From: CAVZZG01 sp963779685
GTDB lineage: Bacteria; Actinomycetota; Thermoleophilia; Gaiellales; F1-60-MAGs149
DNA length: 64,000 nt
Direction of reading: 5' to 3'
NCBI GenBank assembly: GCA_963779685.1
Contig: CAVZZG010000002.1
Span: 186,001-250,000 of the forward strand
The notes under the pieces were generated by a model. It did no database searches. It worked only from the letters and a program-made list of their open reading frames with translations, and had not been told where the DNA came from. The position numbers and the translations under genes are program-made. How positions within the stretch are numbered: the stretch's first letter is position 1; every line of letters begins with the position of its first letter. This document shows, piece by piece, positions 51,822-58,841 of this stretch.

Positions 51822-52445
51822 TCAGCCCGGCAGCGGGCGCTTGGCGGCCATGCCGTCGCGACGCGGGAATCGGGCCGGCGTGGGTCCCAGCTTGCGGATC
51901 ACGACGATCCGCCGGGCGGTACCGTCGGTGTACGCGATCTCGGCCTCGAGTTCCGCCTCCAGGGCCCTGGCCGCCGCCTCGAACGTCGAGCGCGCGGCGT
52001 CGCCCAGCCACAGCACGAGGGCGCCGCCGGGCCGCACGAACGGCAGGCACAGCTCGACCGCGACCGGTGGCCTCGCCAGGGCGCGGCACACCGCGACCCC
52101 GTAGGCATCGCGATCCGCGCCACGCGCGGCGGTCTCCGCTCGCCCGGCCACGACGCGCACGTTCCCGAGCCCGAGCTCGGTGGCCATGCCGGCGAGCGCC
52201 GCGGCCTTGCGGCCGTTCGCCTCGAGCAGGGCCACGTCCCGCCCCGGGTCGGCGATCGCGAGCACCATGCCGGGAACGCCGGTCCCGGAGCCGACGTCGA
52301 TCAACGCACCCGGCTCGGCTGCGACTGCTTCGGCGCCTGCGAGGGCGTCGGCGACGTGTCGCTGGTACGCGTCTTCCGGCGGCACGGCGGTCAGTCGCAC
52401 CGGCGAGGCCAGGAGCAGCTCGATGAAGCGGTCGTAGGTCGTCAC
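51822..52445 (-). CDS. rsmG: 16S rRNA (guanine527-N7) methyltransferase
   Basis: 207 residues. Rossmann methyltransferase with SAM motif LIDVGSGTGVPGMVLAI (about 50-66) and RsmG-type blocks RHVADAL and CRALARPPVAVELCLPFV. Methylates G527 near the decoding site; loss gives low-level streptomycin resistance in many bacteria. Start GTG 52445 overlaps the stop of the LAGLIDADG-like gene (GTGA), so the two are translationally coupled. Confidence 0.95.
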   Translation of the reverse strand: MTTYDRFIELLLASPVRLTAVPPEDAYQRHVADALAGAEAVAAEPGALIDVGSGTGVPGMVLAIADPGRDVALLEANGRKAAALAGMATELGLGNVRVVAGRAETAARGADRDAYGVAVCRALARPPVAVELCLPFVRPGGALVLWLGDAARSTFEAAARALEAELEAEIAYTDGTARRIVVIRKLGPTPARFPRRDGMAAKRPLPG

Positions 52446-52789
52446 GTCTCGATGCCGTACCGCTCGCACATCGCGACGTAGCGCTCCCACGCGGGGCCGT
52501 CGAGGTCGGGGGCGAGGTGACGGGCGAGGAACGGCGCCAGGACGTCGCGCAGCGGCCGGCCGCGGCACATCCACTGGTAGTACTGGCGCCCCGAGTGGTC
52601 ATAGGGCCCGTACAGTCGCCCGGCGGCGACGTGCTCGGCGAGCCACTCGAAGATCGCCCGGTGGCGGACGTGCATCCGGAGCGTGACCTGCGGCTGGCGG
52701 CCGTCGCCGCCGAAGTGACCCTCGCCCGCGAGGAGCCCGATGAGGTAGCCGGCTTCGAAGCTGGCGTCGGGGGGAACCGGTGTCGGCAT
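52442..52789 (-). CDS. single-motif LAGLIDADG-like protein
   Basis: 115 residues. AGYLIGLLAGEGHFGGDG (13-30) matches a LAGLIDADG helix with its acidic catalytic residue (Glu of GEG), followed by QVTLRMHVRHRAIFEWL and GRLYGPYDHSGRQYYQWMCR, which fit the beta-saddle that binds DNA. One motif only, so it would act as a homodimer. It is a free-standing gene in the operon before rsmG, not in an intron or intein. Nuclease activity or a domesticated DNA-binding role are both possible. ATG 52789 is three bases from a TGTTTCAC half-site. Confidence 0.75.
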   Translation of the reverse strand: MPTPVPPDASFEAGYLIGLLAGEGHFGGDGRQPQVTLRMHVRHRAIFEWLAEHVAAGRLYGPYDHSGRQYYQWMCRGRPLRDVLAPFLARHLAPDLDGPAWERYVAMCERYGIET

Positions 52790-52791
52790 GA

Positions 52792-52819
52792 TGTTTCACC
52801 GTAAGGTAACACGTGAAAC
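52792..52819. promoter_or_regulatory. parS-like element
   Basis: GTAACACGTGAAAC at 52806-52819 matches 12 of 14 bases of the parS core GTTTCACGTGAAAC. A separate half-site TGTTTCAC lies at 52792-52799, so the whole stretch reads TGTTTCAC-12 bp-CGTGAAAC. It is about 1 kb from parAB, where parS sites commonly lie, and covers the upstream region of the LAGLIDADG-like gene. Confidence 0.5.
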
Positions 52820-52851
52820 GGATATCGACCTTCCGTTCCGAGGGTCGTCGG

Positions 52852-52857
52852 TATACT
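52852..52857 (+). promoter_or_regulatory. -10 element of tRNA-Ile
   Basis: TATACT nine bases before the tRNA 5' end. The spacing is that of a promoter whose transcript starts within a base or two of the mature tRNA. The -35 is poor. Confidence 0.5.
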
Positions 52858-52866
52858 CGGACGGGC

Positions 52867-52940
52867 GGGCGATTAGCTCAGTTGGTTAGAGCGCCTCTCT
52901 GATAAGGAGGAGGCCCCTGGTTCGAGTCCAGGATCGCCCA
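52867..52940 (+). tRNA. tRNA-Ile (anticodon GAT)
   Basis: 74 nt. Acceptor GGGCGAT (52867-52873) pairs with ATCGCCC (52933-52939), with discriminator A at 52940 and no encoded CCA. The D-arm is AGCTCAGTTGGTTAGAGC, the anticodon stem is CCTCT/AGGAGG-like around loop CTGATAA with GAT, and the T-arm is CCTGGTTCGAGTCCAGG. All invariant positions look normal. It is a single tRNA gene, not part of an rRNA operon. Confidence 0.98.
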
Positions 52941-52952
52941 TAGGATTCCGGC

Positions 52953-53672
52953 ATGGCATCCAGCGCATTCGTGACGGGAGGGGCGTCGGGCCTGGGCGCT
53001 GCCAGCGCCACGCGACTCGAACATGACGGCTACCGGGTGGTGCGCTTCGACCGGGCCGCCGGCGCCGGCGTCGTGCAGGGCGATGTGATCGCGCCCGACG
53101 ATGTCCGGCGAGGCCTCGAGGTGGCGCTCGCCGCCGGCGACCTGCGCGTGTGCGTCACGTGTGCCGGCGTCGCGGCGGCGGCGCGTCTCGTCGGGTCGGC
53201 GGGCGCTCACGACCTCGACCTGTTCCGGCACGTGATCGACGTCAACCTGGTCGGCACCTTCAACACGCTGCGGCTCGCCGCCGCCGAGATGGCCGGCAAC
53301 GAGCCCGACGCCGACGGGCAGCGCGGCGTGATCGTCATGACCGCGTCGATCGCCGCGTTCGACGGGCAGATCGGGCAGGCCGCGTACGCGGCCTCAAAGG
53401 GCGGGATCGCCGGACTGGTGCTCCCGGCCGCGCGGGACCTGGCCAGGCACGGGATCCGCGTCGTCGCGATCGCCCCCGGCACGTTCGACACCCCGTTGCT
53501 GGCGGGGCTCCCGGAGGCGGCCCGGGAGTCGCTCGCCGCGGCCGTCCCGAACCCGTCCCGGCTCGGTCGCCCCGATGAGTTCGCTGCCCTGGTGTCCCAC
53601 GCGGTCGCGAACACCATGCTCAACGGGGAGACGATCAGGCTGGACGGCGCGCTCCGGATGGCGCCACGGTGA
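52953..53672 (+). CDS. short-chain dehydrogenase/reductase (type II 3-hydroxyacyl-CoA dehydrogenase-like)
   Basis: 239 residues. Cofactor motif VTGGASGLGAA (7-17), an acidic residue after the second strand (FDRAAG) favouring NAD, catalytic TASIAAFDGQIGQAAYAASKGG (Ser, then Tyr and Lys of YAASK). The C-terminal GETIRLDGALRMAPR resembles HSD10-like 3-hydroxyacyl-CoA dehydrogenases. It begins 12 bp after the tRNA and precedes a KAS II paralogue, so an acyl-chain substrate is plausible. Confidence 0.85.
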   Translation: MASSAFVTGGASGLGAASATRLEHDGYRVVRFDRAAGAGVVQGDVIAPDDVRRGLEVALAAGDLRVCVTCAGVAAAARLVGSAGAHDLDLFRHVIDVNLVGTFNTLRLAAAEMAGNEPDADGQRGVIVMTASIAAFDGQIGQAAYAASKGGIAGLVLPAARDLARHGIRVVAIAPGTFDTPLLAGLPEAARESLAAAVPNPSRLGRPDEFAALVSHAVANTMLNGETIRLDGALRMAPR

Positions 53673-53740
53673 GGGCCGTCGCGCTCCGCGCGACCGTCAT
53701 CGTCGAGGTCCCGGCGACCCATCCGCGACAATAGGCGCTC

Positions 53741-54970
53741 GTGCAGGTCGGGATAACGGGAGTTGGCGTGATCGGCCCCCACGGGGTCGGTACGGACGTG
53801 TACTGGGCGGCCCTGCTCGACGGCCGCTCCGGACTGCGGCGCTTCCAGGCCCCGGAGCTCCAGAACCTGCCCGCGTCGGCCGGGGGCGAGGCACTCGACT
53901 TCGACCCGACCCGCTTCATGGAGCGCCGGGTCGCCCGCCGCATGGGCCGGTTCTCGCAGATGGCAGTCGGCGCTGCGGTGCTGGCGCTCGAGGATGCCGG
54001 CATCGCGTCGTTCGACCCGGAGCGGACGGGCGTGACCGTCCACACCGGCGCGGGTGGGATCCTCGAGGGGGATCGCGAGGTCGCCGCGCGCGCCGATGAC
54101 CCGTCACGGATGGGGCCGCTGTACGTCCCGCACGTGTCGGCCAACATGGGCGCCGCCAACGTGGCCATCCACTTCGGCATCACGGGCCCGACGACCGCCG
54201 GTGTCGGAGCGTGCGCGGCCGGGGCGATCGGCGTGGCGGAGGGATATCACCTGCTGCAGCGCGGCGGGATCGACCTCGTCCTCGCCGGCGCCTCCGATGC
54301 GGCCCTCACGCCGCCGCTGGTCGCGTGCCTGGCGAATGCGGGCGCCCTGTCCACCTCCACCGCCGACCCGGTGACCGTCTCGCGGCCGTTCGACCTCGAC
54401 CGGACCGGGTTCGTCCCGGCGGAGGGTGCCGTGATGATGGCGCTCGAGCCGCTCGATCGCGCTCGGGCCCGCGGTGCGGAGGTGTACTGCGAGGTCGCGG
54501 GCGCCGGACTCGGCTGCGACGCGTACCACATCACCTCGCCCGAGCCGTCGGGAGCCGGGGCGGAGCGGGTCATGAGAACGGCCCTGGCTGCGGCCGGGAT
54601 CGATCCGGCCGACCTCGCCTGCATCATCGCCCACGGCACGGGCACCCGGCTCAACGATTCGGCCGAGGCGGCCGCGATCGGCCGCGTGTTCGGCGACCGC
54701 GCCACGTCGATCCCGGTCACCGCCCCGAAGTCGAACGTCGGCCACACGCTCGGCGCGGCAGGCGCCTTCGGCGTCGCAACGGCCGCCCTCGCCGTCCGCT
54801 ACGGGTTGCTGCCGCCGACGCTCAACTACGAGACGCCCGACCCGGAGTGCCCGCTGGACGTGGTGGTGGGCGGTGCGCGCGCCGGGGAGCTCGGGTCGGC
54901 CATGGTGAACGCCTTCGGCTTCGGCGGTCAGAACGCCGTGATCGCCCTGCGGCGTGCCGCGCGACGGTAA
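53741..54970 (+). CDS. second beta-ketoacyl-ACP synthase II-type enzyme
   Basis: 409 residues. Nucleophile C158 in GVGACAAGAIG, histidines in HGTGTRLNDS and SNVGHTLGAAGA, C-terminal GFGGQNAVIAL. It is clearly a KAS I/II condensing enzyme and full length, but diverges from the operon fabF (the active-site block is ACAAG, not ACAAS). Not in the FASII operon; its neighbours are an SDR and a nuclease. It may make a special lipid or be a spare FabF. Start GTG 53741. Confidence 0.92.
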   Translation: MQVGITGVGVIGPHGVGTDVYWAALLDGRSGLRRFQAPELQNLPASAGGEALDFDPTRFMERRVARRMGRFSQMAVGAAVLALEDAGIASFDPERTGVTVHTGAGGILEGDREVAARADDPSRMGPLYVPHVSANMGAANVAIHFGITGPTTAGVGACAAGAIGVAEGYHLLQRGGIDLVLAGASDAALTPPLVACLANAGALSTSTADPVTVSRPFDLDRTGFVPAEGAVMMALEPLDRARARGAEVYCEVAGAGLGCDAYHITSPEPSGAGAERVMRTALAAAGIDPADLACIIAHGTGTRLNDSAEAAAIGRVFGDRATSIPVTAPKSNVGHTLGAAGAFGVATAALAVRYGLLPPTLNYETPDPECPLDVVVGGARAGELGSAMVNAFGFGGQNAVIALRRAARR

Positions 54971-54982
54971 ACTGAGAGAGCC

Positions 54983-55511
54983 GTGAAGCGGATGACGATC
55001 TACGGCGTGTCGTTCGACGTCGTCGGCAAGCAGCCGATCGTCCTCCTCAAGACGGCCGACGAGAACCTCTTCCTGCCGATCTGGATCGGGCACCCGGAGG
55101 CGTCGGCGATCCTCAGCCGCCTGCGGGGCGAGGAGACCGCCCGGCCGATGACCCACGATCTGTTCGTCGCCGTGGTCGACGAGCTCGGGGCGGAGGTCGT
55201 CCAGGTTTCGGTGACGGAGCTGCGCGAGTCGACCTATCACGCCGAGATCCTGCTCCGGCGCGGGGGCGAGACGTTCGCCATCGACTCCCGCCCCAGCGAC
55301 GCGATCGCCCTGGCGGTGCGCACGAACGCGCCCATCTTCGCCGCCGACGAGGTCATCGCCGCCAACGCCCACGAGATGGACCCGGATGCCGACGGCGAGG
55401 AGTCCGAGAGCGACGATCCGGACGCTCAGGGCGAGATCGCGAAGTTCAAGGAGTTCCTGGAGCAGGTTCCTGCCGGAGGATTTCGGCAGCGGCCCACCGG
55501 CAGCAGGCTGA
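54983..55511 (+). CDS. bifunctional nuclease family protein (DUF151), apparent frameshift near its end
   Basis: About 175 residues expected. The BFN domain covers 1-130: MTIYGVSFDVVGKQPIVLLK, LPIWIGHPEASAI and FAIDSRPSDAIALAVR. An acidic linker follows (DPDADGEESESDDPDAQG), then KFKEFLEQV. In the zero frame the sequence runs on without stop into DNA antisense to the next genes. In the +1 frame from CCG 55473 it reads PEDFGSGPPAAG and stops at TGA 55509-55511, and PEDF is the normal family ending. A one-base insertion near 55470 or a programmed shift would explain this. Start GTG 54983, GAGAG upstream. Related proteins have DNase and RNase activity. Confidence 0.8.
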
Positions 55512-55515
55512 CGGG

Positions 55516-55812
55516 TCAGGCGCCCCAGCGCCGCCCGCGGAGCCTCGTGACCTCGTCACGGGTGATGCTCAGGATCGCCGCCACCAGGTTGGCGACGCCC
55601 GACTCCGACAGCTGGCCCGACCTGGCCGTGGTCAGGCGGTCGAGTATCTCCTGCTCACGCCCCGGGTCTGCCAGGGCCAGGCCCACGGCCTCCTTGTGCT
55701 CGTGCAGCGCCCGCACGGCCTTGATCCGGCCCTCCAGCGCGTGGAGGATGGTGTCGTCGGCGGCGTCGATCTCTGCTCGCAGGGCGGCGGTGGTGGGATC
55801 GGCGGCGCTCAT
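55516..55812 (-). CDS. chorismate mutase, AroQ type
   Basis: 98 residues, all-helical. R12 (LRAEIDAAD), R29 (LEGRIKAVRAL), K40 (HEHK) and the acidic pair after GREQEIL fit the AroQ active-site set. Turns chorismate into prephenate, the substrate of the pheA product at 19380-20225, and of tyrosine synthesis. Start ATG 55812 is preferred to longer frames. Its stop lies 4 bp from the convergent nuclease stop in the shifted frame. Confidence 0.85.
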   Translation of the reverse strand: MSAADPTTAALRAEIDAADDTILHALEGRIKAVRALHEHKEAVGLALADPGREQEILDRLTTARSGQLSESGVANLVAAILSITRDEVTRLRGRRWGA

Positions 55813-55828
55813 GAACGCGGAAGGTACA

Positions 55829-56497
55829 TCAGGTGAGCAGCACGAGCGCGAGTGCCAGCGCGTTGTTGACCGAGTGCGCCAGCACGCCAGGCCAGATCGA
55901 CCCGCTGCGGCGCCGCGCCCAGCCGAGGACAAGGCCGTCGATGAACAGCACCGGGAACGCCGCCGGGATCAGGTGCAGGGCCGCGAACAACGCCGCCTGG
56001 ATCACCAGGGCCGGCAGAGCGGCGCCGAGACTGGTGAACAGGAGCCCGCGGAAGTAGTACTCCTCGCCGAGCGGGCCGATCACGACCAGGACCGCCATCA
56101 CCAGCACCAGGCCCACGGTCGCGGTGGCGCCGCCCGGGAAGGGCGAGGCATCGAGCAGCTTCCGCTGCGCCTGCGTTCCGCCGAAGAGCGGGTCGATGGC
56201 GAAGCCCGCGAGCGTGACGACGGCGATGGCGACCCCGGCCAGTCGCAGCATGCGCCGACGGCCGGGCCATGCCAGTCCGCAGTCGGCGCGGAGCATCCGC
56301 GCCACCCAGCGGGTACCGAGCAACAGGCCGAGGTAGCCCGCGAGCGCGGTGAGACCGAACGCCGGCGAGTAGATCTTCGCGGCCGCAGCGGTGGGCGGGG
56401 CCAGCAGGGCGGTCGCGACGCCCTGCGCGACGAGCTGCGTGGTCAGGGGAACGATGCAGAGCGCGAGTCGAGCCGCTCTCGGCAGGTCCTCAGGCAT
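55829..56497 (-). CDS. CPBP-family intramembrane metalloprotease
   Basis: 222 residues, about seven membrane segments. Abi/CPBP motifs: E145-E146 and R150 in GPLGEEYYFRG, FxxxH in FAALHL, and H-x3-N in HSVNNAL. Related enzymes cleave CAAX-like or bacteriocin substrates in the membrane (Rce1 fold). ATG 56497 starts inside the HAD gene end, overlapping by 8 bp, so it is co-transcribed with the HAD and lipoprotein genes. Confidence 0.85.
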   Translation of the reverse strand: MPEDLPRAARLALCIVPLTTQLVAQGVATALLAPPTAAAAKIYSPAFGLTALAGYLGLLLGTRWVARMLRADCGLAWPGRRRMLRLAGVAIAVVTLAGFAIDPLFGGTQAQRKLLDASPFPGGATATVGLVLVMAVLVVIGPLGEEYYFRGLLFTSLGAALPALVIQAALFAALHLIPAAFPVLFIDGLVLGWARRRSGSIWPGVLAHSVNNALALALVLLT

Positions 56498-57194
56498 GGT
56501 CGAGGTCGAGCAGCGCCGGCAGCTCCAGCAGGGTTGCGATGCGCGGACGCCTGCTGGACGCCCGGCCCGGGCGCGCGAGCAGCACGGCACGCAGCCCCGC
56601 GCGCCGCGCCCCGTCGACGTCCGCCTCCGGATCGTCGCCGACGTGGAGCATCGCGTCCGCGTCGACGCCGAGCGCCTCGCTGGCCTGCTGGAAGATGGCG
56701 GCGTTCGGCTTCAGCGCCCCGGCCTCCGCAGAGGTGACGACGGCGGCGATGTGCCGGTGCAGGCCCAGGCGTCGCAGGACGTCCCGGAGCGATACGTCCC
56801 AGTTCGAGATCACCGCGATACCCAGCCCGGCATCGGCGATCCGGGCCATGGCCTCCGCGGCATCCGGGAACGCCCGGTAGGCGATCGCGTCCGTCAGGCA
56901 CGGGAGCATCGCCGGCCCGTCGACGGCGACGCCCAGGCTGTCGGCGAGCACGGCGGCGCACTCGAGGCGGACCGCCGCCAGGGCCGCGTCGTCGCGGGCG
57001 CGGATGTTGACGGCGCGGTAGTGGCGCATCTCGGCCCCCATCGCCGCCCGGCAGCGGTCGATGGACACGACCAGGCCCAGACGGCGCTCCAGTGCGTCCC
57101 GGAGCCGCGGCGCGGGGTCCTCGAGGGCGAGCAGCGTGCCGAGCGCGTCGAAGGACACGACGGCCAGGCCGGGTGCGTCGACCGGCGTCGTCAC
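56490..57194 (-). CDS. HAD-superfamily hydrolase
   Basis: 234 residues, subfamily IA with helical cap. Motif I VVSFDALGTLL (nucleophile Asp of FDALGT; the second Asp of DxD is Leu, as in some dehalogenase-like and HDHD3-like members). Motif II VISNWD, motif III KPNAAIFQQA, motif IV HVGDDPEADVDGARRAG. Substrate unknown. Start GTG 57194 overlaps the preceding lipoprotein stop (GTGA). Confidence 0.88.
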   Translation of the reverse strand: MTTPVDAPGLAVVSFDALGTLLALEDPAPRLRDALERRLGLVVSIDRCRAAMGAEMRHYRAVNIRARDDAALAAVRLECAAVLADSLGVAVDGPAMLPCLTDAIAYRAFPDAAEAMARIADAGLGIAVISNWDVSLRDVLRRLGLHRHIAAVVTSAEAGALKPNAAIFQQASEALGVDADAMLHVGDDPEADVDGARRAGLRAVLLARPGRASSRRPRIATLLELPALLDLDHA

Positions 57195-58012
57195 GCCGTC
57201 GGGTGCAGGAGGCGGGCGAGGGCCAGGAGCTCGGCCGCGAAGGTCGGCGAGGGCTCGAGCCTGGTCGGATCGATCCGGGCCACCCGGCCGCGACGCACGG
57301 CGGAGACGTTCTTGAGGTCGCGGAGCGTGCGCAGCTGGGACAGGGACGACGAGCCCGGGGCAGTGCCGAGCCACACCTCCGGATCGAGCGATCGGATCCG
57401 GCTCGGAGTCAGGATCGCGGGTGCGGCCACGATGTTCGTACCGCCCAGCCGCGCGATCAGCCGGCCCAGGCCGGAGTCGGGGCCGAGCGCCTCGAATGTC
57501 CCCTGCTCGACCATCACCCGCACCGGCGGCGCGCCGGCTACCCGGGCCAGCACGTCGCGCTCGCCGGCGTCGATCGCGTGGGCGAGGGTCACGGCCTCTG
57601 CGCCGTGCCCGAGCAGCAGCCCGAGTTGCACGATCGCGAGGCCGGGTGACGTCGTCGCGCCCGGCGGCCACCGGAACGCGGGGACCCCCGGCGGCGGTGC
57701 GGGGTCGAGCGGGCCGAGCACGAGCAGGTCCGGCGCCGGATCACCGGCCGCAGCGGCAGCCAGGTCCTTGGGCGCGACCTTCTCGACCTTGACGTCGGGC
57801 GCGATCGCCGCGATCGTCGCCGCGGCCGCCGCGTCGGTGACGACCACGTGCTGGGCCGGCCCGGGCAGGGTGACCGGCGCCCCGGTGGCGTCCCTGGCGG
57901 TGATGGATCCGCCCTGGCCGAGCGAGCCCGTCGGCTCGCCGCGGACGCCGCAGGCGGCCGCCAGCACGGCGATGAGCACGAACGGGACCAGGCGGTTTCG
58001 ACCCTTCAGCAA
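57191..58012 (-). CDS. substrate-binding lipoprotein, Fe-siderophore/B12 type
   Basis: 273 residues with a lipoprotein signal (VPFVLIAVLAAAC). The mature part looks like a cluster A-II periplasmic-binding protein (BtuF/FhuD class): PAQHVVVTDAAAAATIAAIAPD, PDLLVLGPLD, GGTNIVAAPA and SPSRIRSLDPEVWLG-like TPSRIRSLDPEVWLG. No permease or ATPase gene is next to it. Start TTG 58012 is the only option near the signal; divergent from mscS. Ligand unknown. Confidence 0.72.
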   Translation of the reverse strand: MLKGRNRLVPFVLIAVLAAACGVRGEPTGSLGQGGSITARDATGAPVTLPGPAQHVVVTDAAAAATIAAIAPDVKVEKVAPKDLAAAAAGDPAPDLLVLGPLDPAPPPGVPAFRWPPGATTSPGLAIVQLGLLLGHGAEAVTLAHAIDAGERDVLARVAGAPPVRVMVEQGTFEALGPDSGLGRLIARLGGTNIVAAPAILTPSRIRSLDPEVWLGTAPGSSSLSQLRTLRDLKNVSAVRRGRVARIDPTRLEPSPTFAAELLALARLLHPTA

Positions 58013-58058
58013 CGGCCGAATGATAGGGAGCCGCCCTCGGGTGCCGAATAGGGCCGGC

Positions 58059-58841
58059 GTGAGCTGGCTCCGAGACCACGAGGCATTCGCCGCGATTCTG
58101 CTGACCGCGGTCGTCGTGATCGTCATCCTGGCGATCCTGGAACGCACCCTCAGGCGGCAGGAGGCGAGCCTCGAGGCACGGTACCCGGGCGACTTCGCCA
58201 GCGCGAAGACGCGCTTCCGCCTCCTTCGCCGCATCACCGTCGCGCTCGTGGTCATGATCGGCGCCATCGCCACGATGCTCGAGTTCGCGCCGGCGCTCGG
58301 CCAGACGTTGCTGGCCTCGAGCGCGGTGGCGGCCATCGTCGCCGGCCTCGCGCTGCGGACGCCGCTCGCGAACGTCGCCGCCGGCGTCCAGCTCGCGCTG
58401 ACGCAGCCATTCCGGCTCGGCGACCGGATCCGGGTGGGCGCCGAGACGGGTGTGGTGGACGAGATCAAGGTTGCGTATACCGTTCTCCGCACCGATGACG
58501 GCCGCCGGGCCTACATCCCCAACGAGCAGATCATCGCCACGCCCATCGTCAACTCCACCATCGAGGACCCGATCCGATCCGAGACCATCCGGATCCCGGT
58601 CTCCCTCGACGCGGACCTCGACGTCGTGATCCCGGCCCTCCGCGACCTGGTCGTCGCGACGGAAGGTCACGTCGCCGACCCGGCGCCGTCCGTGCGCGTC
58701 GACGATCTCACCTCCGCCGCCGTGATCGTCGCGATCACCGTCTGGACCGCCGACGGCCATCAGGCGCTGCGGACCGCGGCCGACGTGCGGGAGCGGGCGA
58801 TCGCGCGGTTGCGCGACCTGGGGGCGCTCGCGCGTGCCTGA
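58059..58841 (+). CDS. small-conductance mechanosensitive channel (MscS family)
   Basis: 260 residues with three transmembrane segments (about 10-30, 60-80 and 90-110). The pore-lining helix and beta domain include SSAVAAIVAGLALRTPLANVAAG, PFRLGDRIRV and IPNEQIIATPIVN, the MscS core. Opens under membrane tension to release solutes. The start is GTG 58059; an upstream GTG 58041 is possible. It overlaps the PBP start by 8 bp. Confidence 0.93.
   Translation: MSWLRDHEAFAAILLTAVVVIVILAILERTLRRQEASLEARYPGDFASAKTRFRLLRRITVALVVMIGAIATMLEFAPALGQTLLASSAVAAIVAGLALRTPLANVAAGVQLALTQPFRLGDRIRVGAETGVVDEIKVAYTVLRTDDGRRAYIPNEQIIATPIVNSTIEDPIRSETIRIPVSLDADLDVVIPALRDLVVATEGHVADPAPSVRVDDLTSAAVIVAITVWTADGHQALRTAADVRERAIARLRDLGALARA

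Noticed and set aside
51822..52789. LAGLIDADG element as part of an intron or intein in rsmG
   Set aside because: rsmG is continuous and complete from 52445; the LAGLIDADG gene has its own start and stop and precedes it.
55512..56737. Continuation of the nuclease frame to 56737 as a long fusion protein
   Set aside because: Covers chorismate mutase and CPBP protease genes in antisense and has low-complexity composition; the family ending is found in the +1 frame at 55473-55511.
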